64,000 bases of DNA from Cantharellus purpuraceus (GCA_025174535.1 JALBUN010000018.1:620001-684000), one strand, 5' to 3'. Counted from the first letter of the stretch, positions 42,758 to 55,551 are shown. Numbers and translations: made by a program. The notes: generated from the sequence alone by a model not told the origin.

Positions 42758-45310
42758 TACCCACAGTCGCAGTTTTCCAAACCCTGCATTTCGACGGGGC
42801 GGGAACCTCCAAACGTCTCAAACTATTTTGGTCTGCATTTACCGGCGCCTTCATCTACGAGGCAAGGAATATCGCGACCAATTCTTTATGATATTAACAC
42901 TACTCATAACAGTCAATTCCTGCATACATGTATTATTTCTTCTTCCTTACACTTCTGTTCCTATTTGATGCTCTTTCCAGTTTTCCAGTTTTGAACGGCA
43001 TTTCAATACCCTGCCTTGTGTCATAAGGAGCAAGCAATTCCGTCAGAAGAGTGTTTACACATATACGGTGGTTCAGTGGCGAACGAAGGTCTCAGGCTCT
43101 TGTCGCTGAGTTTTGACTCGCAGTACCTGGATTCATTCTATATGGCGTTGCCTTTGGTGCAACAATGTAGTTATGCCAATCGCCTTGATTATCTGGAACT
43201 GATCATAAGTTGGGTACCTATAGCCAATTCGTGGATAGGTCTACCAATCAGCTACGCAATGATCACAGCAATTTATTACACCAACACTTGGAAGACATGT
43301 GCAGAAAATTCAATGTTCTAGCTGCATAACATTTAACTATTTCATTTCAGTCTCTTTCGTTTCCCATACTCTCCACAAGTATTTTTCTGTCAAAGGCGCC
43401 CTTTATAACTTGACTTTCGTCTTTGGACCGACCTTCACGTTGAACCAGACGACATATAACATTGAAGGACGTCCCTATCTCACGGGAGCCAATGTATGGT
43501 TGAACATGACAGCGACTTGGGCCATCGGAGGACTCATTGCCCACTGTCTATTCTTCTGGTGGGATATGTAAAGGACTCTTTCAACCAAGCCAGGACAGGG
43601 ACGCAACCGGATCAACACCGGGTGGTTCGTCCTCGTTTTTATTGGCATGTTTGCCCGAAGCTGCATCTCGTTCCATTTCTTTATAAGCTCTGCTGAGATA
43701 CAAAGATGTCCCATGGTGGCGATATGCGTTGTTATTGGTTTTAGCTTTCTTTGCAGGTGCGCACGCACGTACACTCAGGAATCAGAATGTGCTAATTGCT
43801 TCGCAGGCTTGATCGTCGTACTCACCGGTGAGGATTCTGTATCGTTTCCCGAAATGAGACTGAGAGACACTCTTCTAGGCGATACACTATATTGCTGCCC
43901 TCATTAGGAGGTCCGCAAGACGTCTGTTTCATAAGATATTATACTGATATGCGGTTCATAGCAGCGTTCATCGCCGTAAGCCATCAGATTTATCTAACCT
44001 GGAACAGCATAGCATAAGGCGTCACATCTAGCCATTTCGAATCTACTTTTTGCCAGACTGGATAACGGGATTGCAACCAATCAGCTTGTATCCGCGTCGA
44101 TTTCGACCAGGGATTTCGTATTTATCCTTCTCCCCGTAGATGAAAATGGTTGCTGGCGCCATGCATCCTGGAAAGCTCGTTGCAAATCTTTACGTACGTG
44201 GGCTTTGGGAGAGGTAGCGTATCTTTCTAATAAATGAGCTGATTAGTTTTCCATGTGGTCACACGACGTGGTTTCTACATCAATCAAACTTTCTGGTGAC
44301 CTGAAGATAGGACAGTATCGTAAGTCATGCCACAAGCATCTTGTGGTCTTCCCATGCTATGAAGGCTTCAATAGTTGAGATCCCGCCCCAGGTCATGGTA
44401 ATCACGCAAATTTGGGGGACGCTCCTAGGCGCCTTTGTCAACTACGCAGCCATGACTACAGTCGCACACAATCAGCATCAAGTCCTCTTGGATCCTATTT
44501 GGACAAATATTTGAAGTGCGTTTTGAATTGGTGTCGACACCCAGAACATCAAATGATGCATACGAACTACAATCTTTGTCAGGTGGTCAAGCTGTCCAGT
44601 CTCTCAACAGTGCTGCGACTTGGTCGCTCGCGGGTCAACTATATGGTAAGAATGGGCCATATGTATGGGTTCCAATTGGCTTTGTGAGTGATCTCATCGA
44701 TGCACTTGTTCCTTGAATTCCACTGCGATCCAATGACTCATATGGAAGGTTGGTCTTTATGGCTTGGAAACATTGTTTCCTGCTGAAAGACATCTGGCCT
44801 AAGATCGGACCTATTCAAGTCGACAAGATTGTCCTTCCCGTAATATCCATGGTACTAGGCTCTCTCCAGTATATGTTTTTTTTTTTTTTTTTTCACAAAA
44901 ACTGATTGGAGAGAAATTTCACATTACACAGGATGCCTATCGTTAGGCGTCAATTCCACAATTAGTTGGGGTCGTCTCACAAGTGTGGGTCCGCCAACGT
45001 TATCCGGGGTAATCAAATTTCAAAGCATGGTTGATTACAAGTGCCTGGCTCGTCTGGTTGCATGCAGGTGGTATCGCAAGTTCAACTACGTGTATCTTTC
45101 TGTTTGGCTTGACAACCGAAGAGGATTCTATTTATTTGACTAGGTCCTTGGGGAGCCTTGGATAGTGGTGTGCAAGTACTGAGCTTTATTCTTACTTGCT
45201 GTATTTGGTGCAAGTGACGTCTCGCCCTTTCCTACGGTGAGTATGGTTCCGAACTATACCTGAACATACCCCATTTCTTTCTAACCCCGACATATCCTGG
45301 ACATCGGCTG
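42758..45310 (+). pseudogene. OPT oligopeptide transporter copy 2, 5'-truncated
   Basis: Colinear with the reverse complement of 1-2515 over introns and exons, beginning in the middle of the exon for NLPTVAVFQTLHFDA. The first ~320 codons and promoter are absent. Recognisable exons: GGSVANEGLRLLSLSFD, WLNMTATWAIGG, GPYVWVPIG and VSQVWVRQRYPG. Damage: the codon matching Trp in TNIWSG is TGA (44512-44514), a codon is lost in SLNSAATWSLAG, and the splice donor after NTWK is changed. Clearly non-functional. It stands head to head with copy 1, about 39 kb apart. Confidence 0.85.
44876..44893 (+). repeat. Run of 18 T
   Basis: Homopolymer inside an intron of the OPT pseudogene, absent from the same intron in copy 1. 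Confidence 0.95.
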
Positions 45311-45539
45311 TGAATCGTCTTGATTATTGTAAGAAAGTGAAGTAGCCGGTTTACAGACTTGGGTTCATGTCATAGTTGGAAAATATGAATAGTTTGTCAA
45401 ATCAGAGGCGGGGTCAATGAGATAATTCACTTCCGAGCATTTCTATTCCGGCACCATATGTATATTGGGTATAATTAAGATCATCACAGAAATTGTTTTG
45501 GAAGTTGATGTGCTGGCACAACAATTTTGAAACTCTCCA
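45311..45539. other. Convergent intergenic stretch
   Basis: Between the OPT pseudogene end (+) and the Nudix gene end (-). AT-rich, no frame; probably holds both 3' UTRs. Confidence 0.4.
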
Positions 45540-46373
45540 TTACTCGGCCGTTCCGAACCACCATTTTACCATGTCGCTTTCTTTTGCCGTTGCAGTCAGC
45601 TTCTTGAAGTCAACACGCCCAATGAATTGTTTGTGAGAGAGCATTAATGGCAACCAAAATCTGTCGTCTGGCCACATCTGATCGAAGGGGATTGGGTGTA
45701 GCTCAGGCAGACTTTCAGAACTTGCACAATACTCTGATGGGAGGGAGAACCACTCCGGCCGCATTTCGTCGCTCCTATTGTGTGGAGTTAGTTTTTACTT
45801 GATCGATGCTTTTCAGACACATACTCCACAGGTTCTAGTTGCAAGACGTCAGACGTCAGACGAAATATTTCTACGTGGTGTGCGTAGGGAGTTCCTTCCA
45901 AGTAGAACAGTAGTGTTCCACATGAGGTGACTTCTGCATCAATTCCAGCTTCTTCCTAGGTGTTAAGTGAGGAAGGAAAGTATCTAATTGACTTAAATTT
46001 GTTGACCTTGAGTTCCCGAACCGCCCCTTCAGCAGACGTTTCTCCGGGCTCCACTTTTCCACCGAAGCCATTATATCTGTTGAAAATCCTCAGTCAGAGA
46101 ATAACGAAGGAGGGGAACCCACAAGCCCATTCCGAATCCCCGCTTTTTAAGCCCCAGTAATATCTACCGCAACGGAGATAACGTTACGCCATTATGCATT
46201 GCGGGGTGTCAAGATCCACAAACCTTTCCTTTCTTTTCGTCCCATATGAAAACATTAGTAAACAGCTTCGTTTTTTCAAAGGGCATCCACTCGAAAGAAT
46301 CATAATTCGGACGACCGCCCGTGATGACCTCTTTTGCTGGTCCCTGGACTCCAGGGGGTAGACTACCAGCCAT
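45540..46373 (-). CDS. Nudix hydrolase, MTH1/8-oxo-dGTPase-like, intact
   Basis: Sanitises the nucleotide pool by hydrolysing oxidised purine nucleoside triphosphates (family role). The start ATG is at 46371-46373. First exon: MAGSLPPGVQGPAKEVITGG and LFTNVFIWDEKKGK. Second: ILLGLKKRGFGMGLYNGFGG across an intron. The Nudix box GGKVEPGE, TSAEGAVRELK and EEAGI fits GX5EX7REUXEEXGU and is split by an intron between RELK and EEAG. The C-terminal part has GTLLFYLEGTPY, DEMRPEWFSLP and IPFDQMWPDDRFWLPLML, typical of MTH1 relatives. The frame ends at 45540. About four introns; joins are by eye, so borders may be off by a few bases. Confidence 0.85.
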
Positions 46374-47555
46374 AGATATTTTATATCACTATGGCGTTAA
46401 GACTTCAAGGTCAGCTTTGTGGATGTTCTACAGGTTGGCTTACGAACATCTGTATCAGTGCAAGCCTTAAGCAAGTCTCTATCGGGCGCTTTTCACGACT
46501 TTTGACACCGTCGACTAACTAGACCTCCTGCAGAAAAGTCACTTATTAGGACTCTAATCACCAGGACAGCCGCAGCACTAAGTCTGCTAATACAATACGC
46601 AAACTTGGTATTGCAGGTAGTCCACTGTACGGCTGTTAGGGATTTCAAGTAGTATCCCGGATTCAATCGGTTCTCAGAATCTTTGTTGATGTACGTGCTC
46701 CTCGATTCTGAGTTTTGATAACCTATTGCTATTAGAGCGTGGGCGATCTGCTCAGTGTATACTTACGCCCCAGTTACTAGATTTTCATCCACCAAGAATC
46801 CATCGAAATCCGATTGTTAGTAGATTTTCCACCGAAGTTTAGGGGCATTTCCACAGTACATACATACTGGGGTCTGCACGTTCTTTAACAACGTGTAGGC
46901 TTATATAGTCCTACATGCCCGTGGTTTTTTTTTCTGATATAGCCTAAAACCTCTTAGAGCCTGGGCCTGGATGACTCGCCCAATATCACGTGCGTTGCTC
47001 ATCAATGCATCACAGGTTGAGATGCCAATTTACAGTATACGCTATACAGTTTCACAAGCCTCCTTGAAGGGACGTCGGCGTCAACTTGCACGAGGTCATC
47101 TCTGCGGACAGTGTGCTTTCACCCCCAAGTCCCATTCAAGCCCCATCCCACAGGGTGAATGGGAGATACAATTATTTTAGCATAAAACATCACAATGACA
47201 GCTGCAGCGAACGTGCAACTGGTGTGCCGAATATCGAAGCCATGGATAACAATCAATTGAGCTGTTGGGTAGGAAATGATCGATTGATCTGGCACCGAAT
47301 CCAGACTAACTTATTTGACCTGATTTTTTCTCATGCAGCCGCTTCAACAGGGGAATAGCCCGGTGGCGCGGAATGAACTGGAACAAATCAGATATCAGGT
47401 TGATCGCAGCGAAGTCCACTTAACCCATAAACTTCATGTATAGTGATCTTCCATTCCAGTCGGTGATTGAAGTCTGATTGGTCCTGATAGGGCATGGTCG
47501 CCGCGTGCTTTCGATCCTCAAGCAATGCTTACATTGAATATGCTAGACAACATAG
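46374..47555. other. Intergenic, no gene supported
   Basis: About 1.2 kb. Open frames up to 90 codons near 47090-47358 show no known motif. One inverted repeat (CCCATTCA with TGAATGGG) near 47131-47162. Confidence 0.4.
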
Positions 47556-47563
47556 TATAAATA
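47556..47563 (+). promoter_or_regulatory. TATA box of the secreted-protein gene
   Basis: TATAAATA, 223 bp before the ATG at 47786 and followed by a pyrimidine-rich stretch suited to a transcription start. It has survived although the gene behind it is damaged. Confidence 0.45.
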
Positions 47564-47785
47564 TCGAGGTAGGCCCTTTCGTTCACCCTTCAACCTCAAC
47601 CAAAGCGATCGTGGTGCTTCGTCCTTTTCCCTTTGCATCCTTTTCTCTTACTCGAAAGTCGAGGAGCTGGAGCCTCTTTTCTTCCTTCGTTTCACAAGAC
47701 TCTCCTTCGGCTCTCACTTTCCCTTCTAGTGCACCTTTGGATTCAGACGACAGGCCTCGTCCACACTTAGTCTTAATTAACAATT

Positions 47786-50300
47786 ATGTTGACCTTCGCG
47801 TTCATCATTTTGGCCCTCCTAACGACCACTCATGCCGCCAACGACTGGTCTGTGCCATGTACCACAGGATCATGCTCGTACGATTTCGCTGGTGACGGCA
47901 ACAATGGGCCAGCTTCCATGTCTCTTGTATGTCTAAAGATATCCCTATAGCGCAAGTTCATCGCCCTGACATCCATGTGCATAGAACGGGCCGAACCGCA
48001 TCCTCTCCGGTGAATAGTCGTGCACTATTACTGTCGCTTGAAGACATTTGTTCATCTCTTTCCCCTGTAAAGATATCTCCCCAGCCGCAGGTTGGCAAAT
48101 CTTGGACTGCGATCCTAACTGGTCCAATGGTTCACACGCCATTCGCATGGTGTGCGCGAGGACACCTAAACAAATGGCACAATGCAGCCACCTTGATGAC
48201 AATGGGGAGGGCGCCGAATATGGTTGTCCGCCTCCCCGAAAGTGTGCGTGGATCCTGTCCCCACCAGCCTACGTGTGCCAACCTGCGGCCCATCTTGTAT
48301 TTTTCTAAAAGTATGATCTAACGTGGGCTGATTGTTATATTATATGTGATTTAGTGCGGCTTGGGACCTTTTGCGCACGTGAACAGCACTTTTACGCCTA
48401 CCAATCAGTCCATCCCATCCAATGTCACGCGGCAAGATGGCAGTTTACCAGATGTTCACGGTTTGATTCTCGACTATGACTTCGAGAATATTCCCCCGTC
48501 GTGAATATATTACCTCTACACTGGGTCTCACTCCTATCCTAACTGTTATCATAATAGTCGCGGAAACCTCAGCCTCTCGATCGCGTCCTCCAATACTGGG
48601 GCGCCTACATCAGTTCAAAAGCGGAGCCTTCTCGCATGCATATGCCCAGAGGTAATGACATTTTTCGGCACTCATGGCTCTCTAAGTCTGATTGACACCT
48701 GCTTTATTTCTTAGCTCAATCCACAACCACATCCGCAGCTCGTAAGCCTCTTCTCTTTCCTATCCCTCAAATCCAACCTCCCAATTTTGTCTGTTCCTTA
48801 ATTTGCTCAGCTGCCGTGAGCACCTCTCAGTCCGAGAAATCTACCACGATCCCTATTAAAATAGACAATCAGACCTTCTCGCTGGTGGATACCTCGATCC
48901 GGTGTCAATCGCTGCAAAGCAAGGTCAAGGGCTCTGCTGACCTGAAAATTGACCTCGAAGAGAATCTCGATGCGACGGTGGTGTTTGGGTATACGTTCTC
49001 CGGATCGGTTGTGCCGCTCAAAGTCAACGGCGTGAGTATGCCCCTTTGTCCGATGTATACTTCGTAACTTTGACTTATCGCTTTGAACGGCCAGGTACTC
49101 GCTACATTCCACATCCAGACCCAAGCTCAGGTATATCGCATTTCCCAAATCAAAAGTTTGATTCTCACGCGTTACATCCAGGGGACATTTAACACTGGGT
49201 CGCTCGCTCTTTTCAAAAGTGGTCTTCCAGGGCTCTCCATTCCTGGCATAATCACTCTGGGCCCCTCACTCTTCATTAATAGCCTAGCTCAGTTTGCGAA
49301 TGTCTAATTCCAGGCAGATGCGACTATTGTCACCGACGTCAAGTTCCCCAACTTGCAGCTCAAATTCCCTCAGTCAAAGACGCCAGAGACGGTTGTACCG
49401 TCCCCTCTCTTCAGCATTTGTATGTATAAGAAATTTTCCTTGATCTCACGATTTAACATATTTCCAGCGTTCCAGCTCTCCGCGTCTAATCCCTCAGTTT
49501 GATTTCAGTGGTAATATCGTCGGCCATATCACTCTCCGCGTAAGTCAATCCTTCTAGATCAAAAGATTAAAAAAAAACACATTCATGAAGCTTAATGTAA
49601 CTGCTCTACCGTGACAGATTGACTTTGGAGTAAGCCTTGGCCACAACAATGCTATCAGTGCCGTCTTTTTTATGAACATGGATATGACTGGAACCACTGC
49701 GCTCGAATTCAAGGCTGGCCGTGCCGCTGCACAGGCTACTTCCCCCACAGCCGTTGCTGCCACTTCCACCGTGTCGCCGCCCCCGAGCGGTTGTGCAAAT
49801 GTCTCAGTTGGGGTATCTATCAATGCTGGAGTGACTGGTTCAATCCCCGGTATCCTCAAGACTCAATCATTCACGTTGTTCTCGACAATAAAACCATTGT
49901 TTTCGGTACGTCATAATTCTCCGATGCCTTGTTTTTTTTTTTTTTGATTGTGCTGATGACAATCGGTGACAGAAATGCATTGGCTCCGCCGCTGGTGCCC
50001 CTGCCGTTGCTGCGCGCGCACCATCCGTTCAAGGCAATTCTGGAGGTTCGACCGTTGCCCGTGCCGCACGATACGCCAGCGCCAATGTTGGTAAACGCAA
50101 CCCCGCCGCTCCCCTCGACATATCTGCCCCACAGCCTGCTCCTCCCAGTGTGGCATCTGCCACCGTCGCAGGCACGATCTCTCAGTCGACGGACCCGGCG
50201 AAGAATCTGCTCAAACCCCAGAACTCTTCCGCTAGCTCACTTCAGTTGGATTGCGGCAAGTTACAGCTTATCAATATCAATGTCCTCCCTAGAGTCTTCT
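47786..50300 (+). pseudogene. Secreted repeat-rich fungal protein, multi-exon, decayed
   Basis: Begins with a signal peptide (MLTFAFIILALLTTTHA) and mature start NDWSVPCTTGSCSYDF. I recognise the pattern from large secreted or wall-bound agaricomycete proteins without known function: DISPAAGWQILDCDP, VVRLPES, CGLGPFAHV, STTIPIKIDNQTFSL, GTFNTGSLALF with GLPGLSIPGIITLGP, VTDVKFPNLQLKFP, HITLRIDFGVSLG, CANVSVGVSINAG, and the end LQLDCGKLQLINI. Lesions: frame change near 48215, TGA after FENIPPS near 48502, a TAA in a 12-bp would-be intron near 49305, and an extra T near 49501. Some could be missed small introns, but four together favour a pseudogene. Confidence 0.6.
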
Positions 50301-51400
50301 AAGGGTAGGTAGCTTCTGGTGGTTTACAGGCCTTTCTAGGCCGCCTTTCCCCCCTTCTCTGTACCATGTTCCGCCTCCTGTACTCTGCCTCCCTCTCTTA
50401 TGTATACCAAAGCCTATAATTGGAAGCGTTACCCTCACGTCCCAAGACGTATATAGGAGTCGCTCTCGCCGGCCTGGTCCGCATCTTCCGAAGGATCTTT
50501 CGCCATGTTGATAGTTGAGCAACTTTCAAGCGACGCATGTGTACTGCAGAACATTCTGGCCCACACTGGCTAGTGTAGAGCATATATATCGAGTTAATGC
50601 GTTCGATCATGCCTTCCCAGAAGGAGAGGTGAAAACCCATTCTGAAGTTAGTCTCAATGCCTCGAATTGAGAACACTGCGCTGAGATGTGACGCTTGAAA
50701 CTGGAAGGGTCGAGTCGTCTGTCTATTCGCGGACGAAATAAGAGGCGCAGGGTCTGGGTCTCCGGTTGTTTCCTCGGGACTCATGTGCTCAGTGACGTTC
50801 GAGTGCATGTGGGAAGTACGTTGATGCTCTTTAGATGCAATTTCCTCACTGAATGCTACCAGATGCTTCCGAGTCCCCGCTATGAAATAACACCCTGACG
50901 CCAAACTTTACGGCATGATCATATTCTGTGTGATAACCATGCTGCCCATTATGTCCGTTGCTCTACAAGCTCAAAAGTATACGTACCTATATGCAAAAGG
51001 CTCTGAAGTACGTGACTCCACGGACTCTATCATTACCAATCCCCACAGATCATAATCCATTTTCTGGATCGGTCGATAGACGCCGGCGCCATCTAATCCT
51101 TGGGAATTGCAAGGGTATAGGAGGGCATAGGCTGCCGATGCAACAAATCGTACTACAAGGCCTCCCTATCCGATGGTGCGACCATTTTTCGCCAACCACA
51201 AATCGGTAGGCTTGTGGAACAATAAATAGCTCCGCAGATTGAGGCCAAGAGTCAGAATAAGAAACGTAGTGTTCTTGAACTTTCTTGAGGGGTCTATGAG
51301 GGGGGTTCGTCAGGATGCGGGATTGGTGGAGGGGAGAGAGGGGCCTACGCAGCGCTGGACTATTGTTCCCTAGAAGTCGCTGTTACAGTAAGGGGCCTTT
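50301..51400. other. No supported gene
   Basis: A 168-codon frame on - (50398-50904) is the longest here; it lacks motifs, and its composition does not look like the neighbouring genes. I left it unassigned. Confidence 0.35.
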
Positions 51401-51429
51401 CCTGGTAGTTAGGAAAAGTCAATGGCATT

Positions 51430-51960
51430 GTGGGCCCGCGCCTGGACCAAGGCTAGGTTAACAATAAAGTCAGGACATCTGCGTTGAAACTCAATCCGTG
51501 CACTAAATAAAATCACAATTGAACACACTTTGAAAAGGCCTGATCCTGCTTGCCAACGTCTACATCGGCCTGAGACTGACTGGAGAAATGACAGATTCGC
51601 AAGACCCTCCAGAGGCAATCAAAGAGCGACTGGGAGTGATGTACGAAGTCGAGATTGAGGCAATGAAGAACTGAAAACGAGACAGGGTAAGTGCTACACC
51701 AAAAGCAAAGAAGAGGGAAAACATAGAAGGGTACCGTTGGCAACGTCGTGCTTGCGACAGTAATCGTTTCAGCAATAGCACAGTTGTAGGCTACATGCCG
51801 TCCCCCAGGTTGCTCACTACACCTTGCAGGTGTTTCTCTAACAGGAGACCATGAATGCAAGCGGGAGCCGCATCCCATGGTAGATCGGTTGGGAGAGGAG
51901 CGTTGGATCGTGAGGTTGTGCTGCGGGTGCAGCAAGAGCTGGACCGCACGAGAGACATCA
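51430..51960. repeat. Unclassified repeat Y, partial copy 1
   Basis: Shares GTGCACTAAA, TTGAACACAC, TTGAAAAGGCCTGATCCTGC and GCAGCAAGAGCTGGA blocks with 52150-52480 and 60230-60700. Spacing is kept, with many substitutions. No terminal structure or protein recognised. Confidence 0.55.
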
Positions 51961-52089
51961 TAGCGTTGATTTGAGAGGGTGATCGGTTACGTGTCCGTCA
52001 GTGATGTTCAGAAGATACAAAGGCAATGGAGCACTGCTGGAGTTGTGTTGCTTCACCTTGGCAGGAGGATGGGGTCGATGCCATTGCCG

Positions 52090-54480
52090 CTCTATTGGTG
52101 AACCGTGACCAAGATATAAACAAAGCTATGTGAGAAAGGTAATGTGAGTTCATGCACTGGACTTAAGACAGGTTGAGCAACTTTGGAAAGGCCTGGTCCC
52201 ACCCTCCAACATCCAGGTCGGCTTGTAGGCGATGATAGACTCGCGTCACAAGAGTGAGGGTTATACTGAGTTGGGACCGACATGGTGGCGAGTAGCTGAC
52301 ATGGAACCTTGATGAGTGTCGGACAAAAGTGAAGGAAGATGAGAAGGGGAAAGAGCGTACAAGTTGGGGAAGCCTTTTCGCAACGGCCGTTCTTCTCACA
52401 GGAGTCGAATCAGCTGGAGCGCATACCCCGCCTCATCGACCATTCGCCACGACGCACAGCTCCTGCTCAAGAGGGAGACCACGGATCCACACAACGTTCT
52501 AGTACAGGTTTACGGTAAGGGATAGGATCTTGTAGCTTGAGGTCGTTGGCGCAGAGCTACAGCAGTTGTGATAGACGCAGCTACGTTGTTGGCTAGGGTA
52601 TCCTGTTGCGGAACTATAAGTGTGGCGCACATAACGCGAAAGGAATGACTTACACTCACGCTGAGTGTGCATGCCAAGCGATGTTGGCGCGACCAACGGT
52701 GTAAGGGTAAGGGATAGCTCTGGGAGTGAATGAAGGCAGGGAGGCGCAAATTTCTAGCATGGTGGGAGCATCGACGCGTTGACGCAATGCTCATCCGTGA
52801 AAATCGAACTTGCGATCCTCACCCGCCACTCACTGCCGTGGCGCGCGTACGAGCAGGGACCCAGACGAAGCCTACGGCCAAGGACGGACACAAGGATGGG
52901 AGGCAAGCAAAGTTGCATATTACTGATGAGGGGAATGAAAATAGAGGCGTCCAGGGGGAAACCTGAGAGGGGGCGTGGCGGAGGCAGGGGCGAGTATGAG
53001 GCAACGAGGATGATGGAGCTAGAGCTAGCGGTGGAGCTTTGGTGGGTGTGAGTTTGCGTCTGTGGGGTGTGTTGAAGGCAGGGGTATGGGCGAAGCGCTA
53101 GCGAGCCCTACCTTTTGTCTAGAACGGAAAGAAAAATCGATCTGGAAGCGCCTGAAGCGACGGCCTTCCATGAAATCGATGGTTGTCGTCGGACATCGGC
53201 TGTGAGTTACTAGGCTGCGTAGAACATTGAAGACTGAATGATTGTGTCATGATCCGTCTACAGATGGATTATATGCCGAGCGCACGACTCTTTGAAACAA
53301 ATTTTACACATATGGTTAGTTGATGCTTATGGAACAAAGGCTGAAAAATGGATATCCAAGCGCGTGTGTGCACCACACGTCTACAATAGATTATAGGTGA
53401 TAACAAAGAACACATGTGGGAGGCCACAGCGTGGCTTACCTGAGCCCTGAGTCGGTTGCGACTGTCAGCTCGATATATCGATCATTCCGAGAGTGTTACA
53501 TATAATTGATATCTCTGAGAAATCTCCCCCATGCGCCCTTACGCCATTTATTTGAGTGTTTGGACCCCATTATTGCTTCCAAAGAGGAAATGCTATTACC
53601 CAAGACAGCTGCCTGGGAGAGCCTGTCACAACGATGCTTCTGACATTACCCCCTTTAATAAGTACAAGGATCGCTTCTCAAGGGGTTCCAGCTGCGAAGA
53701 ACGTCGGAAAAGCAGCATCCCTGTGGGATCACCCCATCTGAGATCTGTCAGTTAGTAATGTTCACACACAGTAACATATCACGGCACTTGTATCGATGCT
53801 GTGGCACCGGTCGATGGTAATCCGAGCGCGTGGCGACAAGAGTGGGCAACGACGTGCCACTACTCAAAGTCAATTGTTCTCGGCATGCTGAAGTGGCATC
53901 TAGATCTGGTTCTGTAAAATCTTTCGTCAGAATTTCTAGTTGATGTAAAGTAAGAGTGAATTCTTCGTCTAAGCCATACCCTCGAGGCTCGAGCTGCCAA
54001 GCCGATTCGGGTGTTGATGGATGTTCAAACTCCGCGTAATAAGGTATCCGCGGATTTGGGAGCAAACATTGTTGGTAAATTTGTGAGACTGGCTGTGTCA
54101 GAATTCCCCGTAGTACTTATACCTCACCTTTCTCTTCATTTCTCTTCCCCCATCCCCCATCACCTTCACTGGTATCTCATGTCTTCTCAGTCAGCCTTAC
54201 AAGTTGCGTCTCGCCACACCTTGTCAACTCCTCCCATACATGTGTGAGTACTTACTGCGCTATCTTATACACTCTCCCTTCCTGATCCTCACTCCATGTC
54301 AACCACGTCTTGCTACGCGTCCACGCCACTCCTCCCATGGAGTCGATACGTCCATGACATTCGTTTACCCGTCTCTTCCTTACTCTTTCGTCGCTGTTCA
54401 TGTTGTTGATGCCGCGTTCTACTTCTTTAGCTGACGAAATGGAGAATGTGGGAGCAGCGGAGGCCTGTTACTGCAGTCAC
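52090..54480 (+). repeat. ~2.4-kb dispersed repeat, copy 1 (left of PFF1)
   Basis: Direct copy of 60180-62560. Shared blocks in the same order: GGGGTGTGAGTTTGC, GATCTGGAAGC, CCTGAAGCGACG, TCTTTTGAAACAAAT (53290/61330), ACATGTGGGAG, CATGCGCC/TACGCCATTTAT, GAACGTCGGAAAA (53699/61768), CACTTGTATCGATGC (53787/61888), GTTCAAACTCCGC (54024/62124) and GGCTGGCTGTGTCAG (54089/62189). Divergence is high with many indels. No coding frame is conserved, so it is not a recent gene duplication. Confidence 0.7.
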
Positions 54481-54998
54481 GGACTCAGACCCCTCAGCGG
54501 CTCGATGCTTCCCTCGTCTCGTTTGTATCCATGATATCCATGATACCCTCCCTTCACAATCCAAGCCCGTCCCGCTCTTGACGTCATCTCCTGAGAGGCG
54601 GGGATCCTCAGGAGGTGTGACATGAATTGAATGCAGTATGGTCGTAGGGACATGAGTTGACTATGATTTCACAGGTCAAAAGTACGTCCTCACCCCTTTA
54701 TTTGTTTGGTTGTTCTTCTTGGTTGATGCTATTTGATATTCTATAGTTGGCGGGGTGGAGTGAGACTGGCGAGCCTGAGGGTGCCATAGTGAGGTCCATT
54801 GTCTCAGCCGTCAGGGGTTCATCTCCACTTGACTTATCCTCCCGTATCTCAACCCCACGCGAGCGGCGTCATGGACCTGCGTCCAGATAAGCGGCAGGTG
54901 ACCGGTACGAATCTCTCCCTTGGTAATATATGCCTCTTCTCACGAGTGTACTAGGCCACTCCAGAATTAGATTCACACTCAGGTATACATCAGTTCCA

Positions 54999-55097
54999 GT
55001 GCATACTCTTGAATTTAATCAACACCAGGATTTCGTTCCATCATGCCGCGCATGAGGGGACAAAGCCCTGGCGTTGATTAAGTTCAAGAGTATGCAC
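54999..55097. repeat. 30-bp inverted repeat, 39-bp spacer
   Basis: Arms 54999-55028 and 55068-55097 pair with two mismatches (GTGCATACTCTTGAA against TTCAAGAGTATGCAC). A related single arm, CATACTCTTGAACTTGAACA, lies near 62605. Could be a folded-back end of the neighbouring repeat or a small MITE. Confidence 0.8.
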
Positions 55098-55517
55098 CCT
55101 AGGTGCCGTATATCCGTATGCAGTTCAAGGTACTTGGTCTCCGTAGGTCTCACTGTTAATGGTGAGTGAGATTTCACGTGATGTGCTGTGATTATTATCA
55201 GTCTTCTCTGAGTAGGCTTGTCGGCATTTTGAGACTGTAAGTAGCCTTTCGTGAGTGATTTTCCGATCCTCTTGAGCGTGGGCTTTACTTACGCACGCGT
55301 GCTAGTCTCCCCTTACAGGATTCCCTCTGTCATCGCACATGGCACAGGAAGTAAATCAAGTTCTCATTCAGGTGGATTCTGCGATCGCATTGCCTGTCTT
55401 TACGTGGCGTTGCATTTGGAGGTCAAAACCTTTAGACGCCAAGTTCGGCACAGTATGTGAACGTCGCGCGGCTGGTGTAGATATCATGAAAAACGAGTTA
55501 GATTGACACCGTTGAAT

Positions 55518-55551
55518 GTAGAGTCGCGATCGTATGGAGATGCGACTCTAC
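55518..55551. repeat. 10-bp perfect inverted repeat
   Basis: GTAGAGTCGC and GCGACTCTAC separated by 14 bp. The left arm with its flank (55511-55528) is found exactly, reverse-complemented, at 63344-63361. Confidence 0.8.

Noticed and set aside
47086..47358. 90-codon plus-strand frame upstream of the secreted-protein gene
   Set aside because: No family similarity and no splice or promoter context.
50398..50904. 168-codon minus-strand frame as a gene
   Set aside because: No motif, no supporting introns or promoter, and it may arise by chance in this GC-balanced stretch.
52795..52862. tRNA-like stretch (TCGAAC, a GCCAC/GTGGC stem) on the minus strand
   Set aside because: The anticodon loop would have the wrong length and no acceptor stem pairs. 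The homologous place in the second repeat copy (about 60890) does not keep the fold.
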